From: Paraburkholderia sp. HP33-1
Lineage (GTDB): Bacteria > Pseudomonadota > Gammaproteobacteria > Burkholderiales > Burkholderiaceae
Assembly (NCBI RefSeq): GCF_021390595.1
Contig: NZ_JAJEJR010000003.1
Span: 496,001 to 560,000, forward strand
Length of the DNA: 64,000 bases
Direction: 5' to 3'
Shown: piece after piece, positions 42,618 to 51,244 of the stretch
Numbering within the stretch: the stretch's first letter is position 1
How the letters are laid out: the number at the start of each line of letters is the position of its first letter
The notes under the pieces: model-generated
Database searches by the model: none
Seen by the model: the letters and a program-made list of their open reading frames with translations, nothing else
Told to the model about the DNA's origin: nothing
Made by a program: the position numbers and the translations under genes

Positions 42618-44069
42618 ATGTCTAAATATGGTTCAGATCCTTACGCAACAATTGGGCTGACAGAGAACCCTTTCGTAGTGCAGGCTCTCCGTGCCGACGA
42701 GCAGGGAAGGCGTTTGCTTGTCGGAAGGGATGACGAGATCATGGAAGTTGCTCGTCGCCTGCACAAAAAAGGGAAAATCACGTGTTTGGACGGACATGTG
42801 GGCGTTGGAAAGACCAGCTTGGTAAACGTCGCAGCGTTTGAATGTTTCCGCGATTACTTTGCTGGTGAGACCTCGCAGTTGCTGATACCGTCTGTGGTGT
42901 CGTTTCAGTTGAAACCGCGAGGCGATGTAGATGAATTCTGCTACGAGGTTTTTCGTGGTGTGGCGCAAACGCTGCTTTCTCATCAGGAATACCTCAAAGA
43001 TCGTGATCCCGAAAAGTCTCAACTACCACACATCCACGCTTGGCTGAACGCTCCGCTCATCGAACAACTAAGTGCTGCCTCGAGGATTGACCCAAACGGT
43101 GGTGTTGCGACCATGGGGCTCGCGTCGGATGCGAACAGCGTATCGGCTTCGAGACAGATCAACCAATCTGCAGGATTTGAGCGAAGTGGATTTGAGGTCG
43201 CCGTAAGAAATACGTTAGACCGCATATTTACTGCTGGCAATGAAGGCGGCGTCGTTTGCGTCATCGACAATATCGAACTGCTTGAGAGCGGTGACGCTGC
43301 AAGAAAGACGCTTGAGGCTCTGAGAGATAAGTTGTTCAATGTCAACGGGCTGAGATGGGTATTTTGTGGCGCCAACGGCGTGATTCACAGCTTGGCCGCA
43401 TCACCGAGATTAACTGCATTCCTTAGCTCGCCAATAATAAATGTCGAAAACGTTAAATCGGCGTCGATTATTCCTCTGATCCGCGCGCGCCTCGCTGAAT
43501 TTTCGACCGACCCGCACAAGGTTGAGGAGGAATTGCCGATCGATCTCGAGGATTTGGAGTCTTTATATCGAATCGTCAATACTAATCTTCGGGATCTTTT
43601 AGGACTCGCTGACGATTTTTGTGAATCATGTGCTCGCTCGGGTAAGCCGATTCGAATTCGTAGCAAAAAGCACGACAAATACATCGAATGGCTGGCGAAA
43701 GAAACGAGCGATCGCTACGACGCGCTCTCCAGCCGAATCTCGCAAAATGCGTGGGCGGTACTCGATATCGCGATGAGTAAGATTTTTCGCGGGACTTTCG
43801 GAACAGCTGATTACACCTCATTTAATCAAAACAGCACGATTAAAATTGAAAGAAGCACTTTTTTAAAATGGCTAAGAGAACTGCTAAAACTCGAATTAAT
43901 CTCCAAAGACCTTAACGAGGACCTGTCCGACAGTGACGCCGATGGACTGAGCCGCGACGTATTTTCCGTTACGGCAAAAGGTGCTCTAGTCTATTATGCT
44001 CGCAGGAAACGTCGTGAGAACTATTCGGTTGCACCGGATCAGGACTGGATGCAGAGAGTGCACTACTAG
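42618..44069 (+). CDS. AAA-type P-loop ATPase, possible defence protein
   Basis: This 483-residue protein begins GLTENPFVV and LLVGRDDEIMEVARRL, the usual lead-in of AAA/ORC-like ATPases. Walker A is GHVGVGKTS (residues 59-67), Walker B is VVCVIDNIELL, and RWVFCGANG fits sensor 1. The last 130 residues contain a winged-helix-like segment (FLKWLRELLKLELISKDLNE). Such ATPases act as regulators or scaffolds in transposition, conflict systems or replication. A membrane protein follows on the same strand 220 bp later, possibly a functional pair. Confidence 0.75.
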   Translation: MSKYGSDPYATIGLTENPFVVQALRADEQGRRLLVGRDDEIMEVARRLHKKGKITCLDGHVGVGKTSLVNVAAFECFRDYFAGETSQLLIPSVVSFQLKPRGDVDEFCYEVFRGVAQTLLSHQEYLKDRDPEKSQLPHIHAWLNAPLIEQLSAASRIDPNGGVATMGLASDANSVSASRQINQSAGFERSGFEVAVRNTLDRIFTAGNEGGVVCVIDNIELLESGDAARKTLEALRDKLFNVNGLRWVFCGANGVIHSLAASPRLTAFLSSPIINVENVKSASIIPLIRARLAEFSTDPHKVEEELPIDLEDLESLYRIVNTNLRDLLGLADDFCESCARSGKPIRIRSKKHDKYIEWLAKETSDRYDALSSRISQNAWAVLDIAMSKIFRGTFGTADYTSFNQNSTIKIERSTFLKWLRELLKLELISKDLNEDLSDSDADGLSRDVFSVTAKGALVYYARRKRRENYSVAPDQDWMQRVHY

Positions 44070-44292
44070 GGTCCATTTGTTTGAAGCTTCCTGCATGGGA
44101 ATCCGATTGGTTCAAAAACAATAGAATGGATCATGCATAAATCTGTCTTATCGCAGTTCGTCGGTGAGGGCGTTTGCGCTGATATCGTCGCCAATCCGCA
44201 TTGGCGTATCAGCCGAGCCACTGCAGTACGCTGTATCCGTTCAAAAGCGAGGTCCTTTATCAGGATCGTCCATTTCCAACTAGCCTCTAGTC

Positions 44293-45357
44293 ATGGTTAC
44301 ACTCCGCGCCATTGTCTTTGCACTTGCAGCATTCGCTCTTCCTTCCGCTTTTGCAACGGGGGGAGCTACGAGGAGTACAGCAGGACCGATGGCCAAGCAA
44401 GCAGTCGAGTCAGAGCAAGGATTTCGGGGCGCGTCCTCAGCTTCCGCGCCTGCAACTGTCTCAGCCCCAGCATCTCAGTTGAGTGCTAGCGCCTCTTCAA
44501 TAAGTTCGTCGGCAAATGCGACGGCACCGGCCGAAATTAAACCTGCCTCCAGTGAGGGTGCAAAGCCAGGGTACGAGAAGCCTCATGGTGATGCGGAGGC
44601 CGAGCGGATGGAAGGCTTTACCTTATTTGGCCTTTATATCAAGGTCAGCGACGCCGCACTGGTATTCTTCACAGCGCTACTGGCGCTGTTCACATTTCGT
44701 TTGTGGAAGTCTACTCATCTACTTTGGCAAGAGGCGAGAACTGCTGGCGAAACCGCGGAGAAATCTGCTAACGCCGCGCTAGCGAGCGCCGATGCGGCAA
44801 CGACCACTGTCAACGCGATGATTGCTGAAAGGCAGCCGCGATGGCTTGTCAGCGATATGCAGATCACACTTGAGCCAATTAAAACAACGAATCCCCAATG
44901 GAATGCCGTCGCACGCGTTACTCTCACGAACATCGGCAAGTCTGACGCAAGCGTAACAGGTGCAGCCATTGCTGTCGGGTTCGGTCAGTTGCCATCGACG
45001 CCAGATTATTCGACAGCACGTAAGATCGAGTCCTCAAGTTTTAGCAATGTTGTGAGGCCTAGCGCTGCTTGGACGATCGCGCTCCCCATTGGATCTTCAA
45101 TGGGACTGACGGAAACGCAAGTCGCGGACGTGAATAATGGCACTCCCATGTGGATCTATGGATATCTGGAATATTTTGACTATCTAGATCGAACTTGGGT
45201 CAAGGGATTCGTCGGCGCCGTTTCATCGAGCGTTGACTGGTACCCTTGGGACAACGGACAGATTGGGCGTAAAGGAGGTGGCAAATTCGAACCACCGTCC
45301 CACGATGCCGGCGTGACTGCTTATACGTACATGCGGATACAGCTTTCCCGGGAATGA
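44293..45357 (+). CDS. Exported/membrane hypothetical protein
   Basis: This 354-residue protein has a cleavable signal peptide (RAIVFALAAFALPSAFATGG), then about 70 Ala/Ser-rich residues. A transmembrane helix (DAALVFFTALLALFTFRLW) at about residues 117-135 follows, then a coiled-coil-like helix rich in Ala (TAGETAEKSANAALASADAA). A C-terminal soluble domain of about 190 residues has natural beta composition. The family resembles membrane-anchored hypothetical proteins found in many genomes. Its role is unknown; it may partner the upstream ATPase. Confidence 0.75.
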   Translation: MVTLRAIVFALAAFALPSAFATGGATRSTAGPMAKQAVESEQGFRGASSASAPATVSAPASQLSASASSISSSANATAPAEIKPASSEGAKPGYEKPHGDAEAERMEGFTLFGLYIKVSDAALVFFTALLALFTFRLWKSTHLLWQEARTAGETAEKSANAALASADAATTTVNAMIAERQPRWLVSDMQITLEPIKTTNPQWNAVARVTLTNIGKSDASVTGAAIAVGFGQLPSTPDYSTARKIESSSFSNVVRPSAAWTIALPIGSSMGLTETQVADVNNGTPMWIYGYLEYFDYLDRTWVKGFVGAVSSSVDWYPWDNGQIGRKGGGKFEPPSHDAGVTAYTYMRIQLSRE

Positions 45358-46136
45358 GGCTGTGCCGTGTCTGGACCACGTCAAATCAAGGCGATGTTCC
45401 CGTTGGATGGTCGCTAGTCCACGAAATAGGTCGATGACGCACTGCCTTGACGTTCTCGCGTGGGACCGCTCACAGACGCTCGCGGTTGCTAGTCGCGATC
45501 GTCTTTATCGAATGACCTGTGTGCAGGAGTGAGGGCATTCCAGCGTCGGCACAGGAACGTCTACTTGGGCCGACGGAAGTCGTTCGTCGTTGGCCTCTCC
45601 GAACGACTGGTTTGCAGCAGTGAACTGGCATATCAGCGTAAATTCACGAACGTCGGCTCAGGCCGAATTCTGCGCGTAGGCTACCAGTCACGTCTTGGAT
45701 GAGAATCAGCCATTCGGCTGGTGGGGGGGCGGATTAGATTGCGGGCCGGCTCAAGCACTCATACGCCGGCAACGGGGACTATCAGGTGTCACACGCGACA
45801 AAATATACCGGAGCCTTTATACACAAGCCCGCGGTGCACCGAAGAAGGAATTGCTGGAAAATTGCGACGGACTTGGGCGATGCACCGTTCGCGCCATCAC
45901 GCCATGAAGTAGAGGCTATCGCCATCGATACGCAACGTGGAGTCGCGCCGCGCTGGTATGCGATCCGGATGCTCACTTTCGCAGTACCGCGCCTCTCATC
46001 CGCTCCGTGCGCGGACTTTGAGTCCTACTCGGAATTTTCGGGAGGACATTGAACCCAACCCATTCCGACACCCAATCATATGCCCATTCAATGACCGCTA
46101 CGCACTTACTTCGGGCCCATTCCAAGTAACAGTCGA
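45358..46136. other. Gene-free interval
   Basis: Only short frames without ribosome sites occur. Words such as GAACGTCGGCTCAGGCCGAA (about 45649) fit decayed dispersed intergenic repeats. No RNA gene was recognised. Confidence 0.45.
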
Positions 46137-47534
46137 TCACTGTAGCTCTTCTCTTACATCGTCTGCTGTCAATATTCCACTCTTACAAAACAGGCGTTGC
46201 ATTCCGTCGGGCCCCAAACTTAGCTGGTTCGGGTCGCGAAGCTTTGCGTCAATCATGGCAACAATTGCTTCGGCATTTACCAAGCGGACTTCACTGATAT
46301 CGGTCTCCATCTTTAAACCGCGGATGAGATCATCGAAATCATCCTGGAAGAAACTTGATATCAAGACATAGTAGAGATTACGTAAATGTCGATGCCGCTT
46401 TAACTGTCTGCTTTGTGTGGTGATGTACTCGCGGATGGAGCGATCGTCCGTCCCCATTGTGTATCCGTTTTGCCGCGCTTTCGCGTCCCATAGAATCGCG
46501 TACGAGTGATCTGCAGAGACTGCCAAACCATCCTGAATTCGCCCCTGTCCCTGTCCCAGAAGCTGCGTGTCATAGCCAAGGACAGTGAAGGCCGCATGAA
46601 CGCTTTTTTCGAGAGCGCGGGCGATGCTGGTGCCAGAGTCTGCGGCTGCTCGTTCAAGCAATGGATCGTTCAAGGCAAGCCGAGGGATTATGCTAATAAT
46701 CGGCGGGACGTAGCTGTCCGGCAGTTGTAATGAAAGGGTTCTGTCGTCTTCCACAACTGGCGTTGCGCTGTGCTTTTGTTCGATACCGTCGCCGGTCGCT
46801 ATGGTGGTTGCCGGCGTGTCGCCGGGCTTCTTCGCATACCACCACACATGTTCAACATCGTAAAAGGTGAACGGTGTCCCAGTCTGGAGCTGGAAAAGAT
46901 CGCGAAATTCAACGTGCAGTTCAACGTAGTCAACGTACGCATCCCCCAAGTCATCGGACGGTCGATAGAGATTGAGGTCGGAAAGCACTTGAACGCTATT
47001 TGTATAGTAGATCGGCCACCTGTCGGGGGCTAAAATCTGCCAGAAATAGCTCAAAAAGAACGGAATGCTCGAGACCTTGGGGCGACCGTGCTTGCTACCG
47101 CCATTGGTGACGAAGTCGTCTCCGATTCGTCGCACGTAGCTCGCAAAGTTTCGTATGCGACTTTTTGCTACGGTTTCGTCGGTTGGCACCGGAAGGGCTG
47201 ACTTTAATTCAGCCGTGAGTTCGGCCTCGTCGACACATGTGTTATAGAGCAGATTGAAGAACATCTGTCCCTTTATACCCTTGAAGCCCCAGAATATATT
47301 CCGCTTGTTGGTACGGTCGATTTCCGTCTTAAAACTGGCGAGCGGCATAGAGCCGTCTAAGAATTTCTCGAGTACTGGTAGCAATAATGCTGCGATGATT
47401 TCTTTCCGGTTTTCATCCAACTCCAGACACTCCGCAACAGGTGTCTTGCCGGTCTGAGGATTTGGGGCGCCAGAAAGATAATTCTCAAGCTCCCTAATGG
47501 CGCGCGCTTTCTGCTTGTCGTCGAGCGTTATCAT
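46137..47534 (-). CDS. PD-(D/E)XK restriction endonuclease-like protein
   Basis: This 465-residue protein is taken from ATG 47534 (MITLDDKQKARAI). The N-terminal half has FWGFKGIKGQMFFNLLYN and FPPFYDVEHVWWY-like aromatic elements (FTFYDVEHVWWYAKK), perhaps a target-recognition or sensor domain. The C-terminal domain carries RIQDGLAVS (D about 335) and AILWDAKAR (D350-x-K352), a PD-(D/E)XK nuclease core similar to the FokI catalytic type. HRHLRNLYYVLISSFFQDDF follows. No methylase is adjacent, so it may be a stand-alone or modification-dependent nuclease in the transposon cargo. Confidence 0.75.
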   Translation of the reverse strand: MITLDDKQKARAIRELENYLSGAPNPQTGKTPVAECLELDENRKEIIAALLLPVLEKFLDGSMPLASFKTEIDRTNKRNIFWGFKGIKGQMFFNLLYNTCVDEAELTAELKSALPVPTDETVAKSRIRNFASYVRRIGDDFVTNGGSKHGRPKVSSIPFFLSYFWQILAPDRWPIYYTNSVQVLSDLNLYRPSDDLGDAYVDYVELHVEFRDLFQLQTGTPFTFYDVEHVWWYAKKPGDTPATTIATGDGIEQKHSATPVVEDDRTLSLQLPDSYVPPIISIIPRLALNDPLLERAAADSGTSIARALEKSVHAAFTVLGYDTQLLGQGQGRIQDGLAVSADHSYAILWDAKARQNGYTMGTDDRSIREYITTQSRQLKRHRHLRNLYYVLISSFFQDDFDDLIRGLKMETDISEVRLVNAEAIVAMIDAKLRDPNQLSLGPDGMQRLFCKSGILTADDVREELQ

Positions 47535-47760
47535 GGTCTGCCATCCGTTACGGAGGTCACTCCTTCGATAAAATACCACCTGTCATCTCGTGAATGGATG
47601 GCGGGAGGTGTGCATTTCCCGGAATGCATAATTGGCGAATGACCGTCACAGGGCCGAGTCGGGGTGAGCGAACGACAATGTTGGCTGATGACACTTTGTG
47701 CCCGATAGCAGCCGGCATGACCTAATTATCCGCCGGACGTCACGCGCAGCGCTCGGGCCG

Positions 47761-48297
47761 CTACGCGGCCGAGCGAGCCTTGCCGACGATTGCGCGCGCG
47801 ATGCGCAATACGTCCGCATCCGAACCGCGCCCGCGCAGGCTATTGATGCCTAAATAGACTATGCGCAGATTGGCGTCGCTGTAGTCGCCGTCCTGATCGA
47901 TGCGGTCGAGGCTCGGGCATGCGGGACCGAAGCGGTCAGCGTCGTCGACATAAAAGGGCAGTCCGCTGATCGCGCAACGGTAGTCCTGTGCAGCGAGCTT
48001 CGTCATCAACTCGGTAACCGTGACTGTGACGGCGACGGCGCGCTTGCCTTCGGCAGCACGCTTTGCTTGACGCGCACGCGCCAGACCGATCGCACCGCGC
48101 ATACTGACGCGAAGGTGGCGGATGTACGTCGCGCGTTCGTTCACCGGTGCGGCTACCGCGCGGCGAGTTGCCCACGCCTTGCTTGCGGCTGCAGACCGGC
48201 CAATCTGAATCGCGGCTGCGCGGCGGGTTTCCCATGCCTTGCGTGCCGCTGCGGACCGGTCAACTCTCGCGGGTTTCACGTCGGCGATGGTTTGCAT
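47761..48297 (-). CDS. HNH-type nuclease-like protein with basic N-terminal repeats
   Basis: This 178-residue protein is taken from ATG 48297. Two similar basic segments, RSAAARKAWETRRAA and RSAAASKAWATRRAV, resemble NUMOD-type DNA-binding repeats. The C-terminal part reads YRCAISGLPF, PSLDRIDQDGDYSDANLRIV and YLGINSLRG, as in HNH-like endonucleases in which one Cys pair is reduced. The first HNH His is replaced by Asp (SLDRID), as in many relatives. It is the last cargo gene before the putative right end. Confidence 0.7.
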   Translation of the reverse strand: MQTIADVKPARVDRSAAARKAWETRRAAAIQIGRSAAASKAWATRRAVAAPVNERATYIRHLRVSMRGAIGLARARQAKRAAEGKRAVAVTVTVTELMTKLAAQDYRCAISGLPFYVDDADRFGPACPSLDRIDQDGDYSDANLRIVYLGINSLRGRGSDADVLRIARAIVGKARSAA

Positions 48298-48962
48298 GGC
48301 AGCCACCCCAATCGTAAGCATTGTGTAATTATCGGGCCGGGCGAACGATTGTAGAAGGTGGTGCAATGCCGCACGGCGAACTGAGGAGTCTCACGCGTGG
48401 CAGCGCGATCGCACTACGCTCAGGCCGACGGACTAGCCTGGCCGCGTCATTCCGCTGCGCGAGGCGTCCTTGCGCTTACGACTGCAGCGCCGCGTGACCA
48501 TGTCTCATATGGGCGAGACAACTGACCTTCGCCAATGCTGCCGTGAGTGACTCAAACGGATCGTGAAGATTCTTCGACGGCTGCGAGAGCTGACATTCGT
48601 GGCTGAGCAAGTTTGAATCGCTGAAGATCGACCTGAAGCTGCCATCCGAACGGCGACACCTGAACGTCAGCAACACGCCCTGAGCCATTCGGTCAACGGC
48701 TTCGCAAGACGAGCGCCCGTCAGGAACCGCAACCGCTCAATCGCTGTCGAATGCCAGACGTGAGGGCAAGGTTCGTCCAAAACGAATTATTCGGACCCGA
48801 CTACCAAGACCTTTCGTTATTGCAGATGGACCATTCGGTTCGCTCGATCCACCCCCCAACTTCTGGAATTGCCATTCGCTGCGACGCCCGAACTTGATGT
48901 TCGATTCCTATTTGGTTGCGGTGCAACATATATTTAATGTGCTCCCCTTTTTAATTTGGTCT
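48298..48962. other. Gene-free stretch before the right end
   Basis: No convincing frame or RNA was found. The DNA becomes AT-rich near 48900-48960 (ATATATTTAATG), as often seen beside transposon ends. Confidence 0.4.
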
Positions 48963-49122
48963 GCGGACCATTGAGCTGCGGGTCTCACGCAGACATTGTG
49001 TTTCCGAAAATCGATTGGATTTGCGGCGACAACCGGTTGCATCAGACTTTGTGATATTTGGTAGCGCGTCGTGCGACGGTGGAATGGGCTTCAGCGGGAA
49101 TTTTTGTCGCAGACTTTGATGT
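48963..49122 (+). repeat. Candidate right end of the Tn7-like element (four TnsB-like sites)
   Basis: Four similar words lie on the plus strand: TGCGGACCATTGAG (48963), CGCAGACATTGTGT (48989), ATCAGACTTTGTGA (49042) and CGCAGACTTTGATG (49109). The core is C[AG]GAC-x-TTG. The three sites near 24.4-24.6 kb have the same core in opposite orientation, as expected for TnsB sites at inverted transposon ends. The terminal ACA and the target duplication were not located. The following TetR gene ends at 49243, so the boundary should fall between 49123 and about 49240. Confidence 0.45.
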
Positions 49123-49242
49123 GCGCAGATAGCTTACCGTGCGTGACCCCGATGCAGCGTGAACGTTTCCGTGCGCGAACCATAGAGCTTCGTGACTTCC
49201 GCGTCGCCCATCAACCGGAACGATTGCCACGAAGCACCAGGG

Positions 49243-49794
49243 TCACCACTTTTCGTCGTCAAGCAGCCGGTCGAAAAGCCTGTCGCGCAAGGTGTCGGGC
49301 ATGGCGGACAGCCCGAGCAGCGAGTTGAAGGCGATGCCGCTGGCCGCGAAGTAACGCAGCAACGAGAGCTCGAGATCCTTCGCCTCCGCCTGCATCTGCT
49401 CCATCTTTGCTGCGTCCTCGGTCTTGAGATCATCGAGCAGGGCAGGGCTTTCGACCATAGCCGCAAGCACCGCGCGGGCGACGGAATGCGGCTGGTTGAT
49501 GGACTCCCTGAAGATGGCAATCTGCGCGGAAAGAACGGGCTCGACCCGCGCCGCGCCGCCAGCCGCCAGGTGCTCGCGCGCGATCTGCTCGAATTGCTCC
49601 CGGTGACGCTCCAGGAGTGCCCGCAACACCCCGTGCTTGTTGCGAAACTGGTGAAGCAGCCCGCCTTTGCTGATACCGCTCTCGCGCGAAAGCGAGTCGA
49701 ACGTCAGTCCGCCGATTCCCTCGCGGGTCAGAATCGATAGCGCGGCGTCAATCGCCTTCTTGCGGGAAATCTCCGAACGTGTCTGGTTATCCAT
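49243..49794 (-). CDS. TetR-family transcriptional regulator
   Basis: This 183-residue protein has an N-terminal TetR domain: ALSILTREGIGGLTFDSLSR and ESGISKGGLLHQFRNKHGVL at about residues 18-58. The C-terminal ligand region (LDDLKTEDAAKMEQMQAEAK) is of the TetR_C type found with efflux genes. It is divergent from a lipoprotein gene 280 bp away, which it may control. It lies just outside the putative right end of the Tn7-like element. Confidence 0.88.
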   Translation of the reverse strand: MDNQTRSEISRKKAIDAALSILTREGIGGLTFDSLSRESGISKGGLLHQFRNKHGVLRALLERHREQFEQIAREHLAAGGAARVEPVLSAQIAIFRESINQPHSVARAVLAAMVESPALLDDLKTEDAAKMEQMQAEAKDLELSLLRYFAASGIAFNSLLGLSAMPDTLRDRLFDRLLDDEKW

Positions 49795-50075
49795 TGTCGA
49801 TGGGCTGAGCAGCGCTTCCCCGGCACGCGCGCATGGTCATCCACGCGCGCCCAGGTGCTGCGGGCAGGTCCCCGCAGGGCGGTTCGGCAACCCGTGGAAC
49901 TGCCCGGGAGCGCCAAGCTTGATTCCGAAAGGCCCGATTGTACGTCAGCATACCAATACAAACAAACCGGATAGACGGTTTACACTCATCCAACTCGATG
50001 CTACGCTTCGTTCACGTTGCCGCTCCGCTCCACCCATCGTGGCGACGTTTGACCCTAATTGAAAAGGAAAGTCCT

Positions 50076-50738
50076 GTGCACACGAACCAGGTCGGTTTCA
50101 AGCTATCCATTTGCGTGGCAGTCCTAATGTTGTCTGCGTGCGCTGGCGTACAGCCTGTCGCCTATACCAGCCTCGCTTCGTCTTCCCAGCTGAAGGAGAA
50201 CCGGGATAACGATGCTGCTCAAACACCATTCAGGTATGCAGCGCCTGTGATCTGGTCCCGCTATTCGCAGGTCATAGTCGATCCGATCGTGGTGTATCGC
50301 GGTAGCGACAACCAGTTCGGCGACTTGTCGGATGAAGACAAGGCAGTGCTTGCCGACTACATGAAGAAGACGTTCTCTGAAAAGCTGTCGAAGCGTTTCG
50401 ATCCGGCAACCCAGCCGTCTCCCGCAGCGCTGTGCGTAAAGCTCACCTTGACCGGCGCCGAGAAAACGACTGCCGTGGTCGGCCAGGTCATGCACTTCGA
50501 TCTAGCCGGAAATCTCTATAACGGCGTTCAGGCGGTCCGGGGAGGCAAGGGCGCGTTCAGCGGCTCCGTGTCGTATGCCGTGGAGGTCTATGACAGTTCG
50601 ACGGGGCGCCTCCTTCGCGCCTATGTGACGAAGCAATACCCGAATGCGATGAACCTGCCGGCGGCATTCGGTTCTCTGAGTGCGGCCAGGACTGGCATCG
50701 ATAAAGGCGCCGATGCACTCGTCGCGCAGTTACGCTGA
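50076..50738 (+). CDS. DUF3313-family lipoprotein
   Basis: This 220-residue protein is taken from GTG 50076 with GGAAAG ahead; the earlier TTG frame from 49938 lacks a signal. The signal peptide KLSICVAVLMLSACAG carries the lipobox LSAC, so it is a lipoprotein. The mature part matches DUF3313: VYRGSDNQFGDLSDEDKAVL, LTGAEKTTAVVGQVMHFDL and VEVYDSSTGRLLRAYVTKQY. The role is unknown, with envelope location likely. The gene is divergent from a TetR regulator. Confidence 0.82.
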   Translation: MHTNQVGFKLSICVAVLMLSACAGVQPVAYTSLASSSQLKENRDNDAAQTPFRYAAPVIWSRYSQVIVDPIVVYRGSDNQFGDLSDEDKAVLADYMKKTFSEKLSKRFDPATQPSPAALCVKLTLTGAEKTTAVVGQVMHFDLAGNLYNGVQAVRGGKGAFSGSVSYAVEVYDSSTGRLLRAYVTKQYPNAMNLPAAFGSLSAARTGIDKGADALVAQLR

Positions 50739-50827
50739 CCGTGAAGTTGCTCGCGTGCGAGGGGAGTCGGTGTGTTTTCTTGCGTCGATCGGTTGCCGTG
50801 AAATGCGTTTGATGACGGACTCTGAAT

Positions 50828-51055
50828 GTGTCGATCATGCACGATCTCGTTGAACTCGCTATGTCGATTTCCCCGCCGCTGATGGTGTCGATCGTTTTCG
50901 CCCTTGCCTATTTGCTGGTCGGTATTCCTTTTCACATGACTCATGGTCTCGGTGCGAGAGACGGTTTCGGGACGATGGCAGGCGTGCTGGCTGCCCTGGT
51001 CTATATCGCGTTCGCGGTCGGCTACCGGTCCGAGCTTCATCACGTTTCTCGTTGA
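50828..51055 (+). CDS. Small two-span membrane protein
   Basis: This 75-residue protein (start GTG 50828 or ATG 50837) has two hydrophobic helices: SISPPLMVSIVFALAYLLVG and MAGVLAALVYIAFAVGY. It follows the lipoprotein gene by 90 bp and precedes the MCE gene by 190 bp without another gene. No family is recognised. It might anchor or assist the MCE protein. Confidence 0.5.
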   Translation: MSIMHDLVELAMSISPPLMVSIVFALAYLLVGIPFHMTHGLGARDGFGTMAGVLAALVYIAFAVGYRSELHHVSR

Positions 51056-51244
51056 ATTGTCTGCGTACCTTGAAGCACCCAGCAAAGAAAATCGAACGAG
51101 AGCGACGACACCGCACACGCACACCATGCGCCGAATCCGTGACGGAGGAAGGCGCACCGCGCCTCGTTGCGGCCCGCCCGGTCGGGCTGTCGCCTTTGCA
51201 TGCCGATGTGCCAGGAGCATATGGGATGTCTTCGTGGGGAAGTT

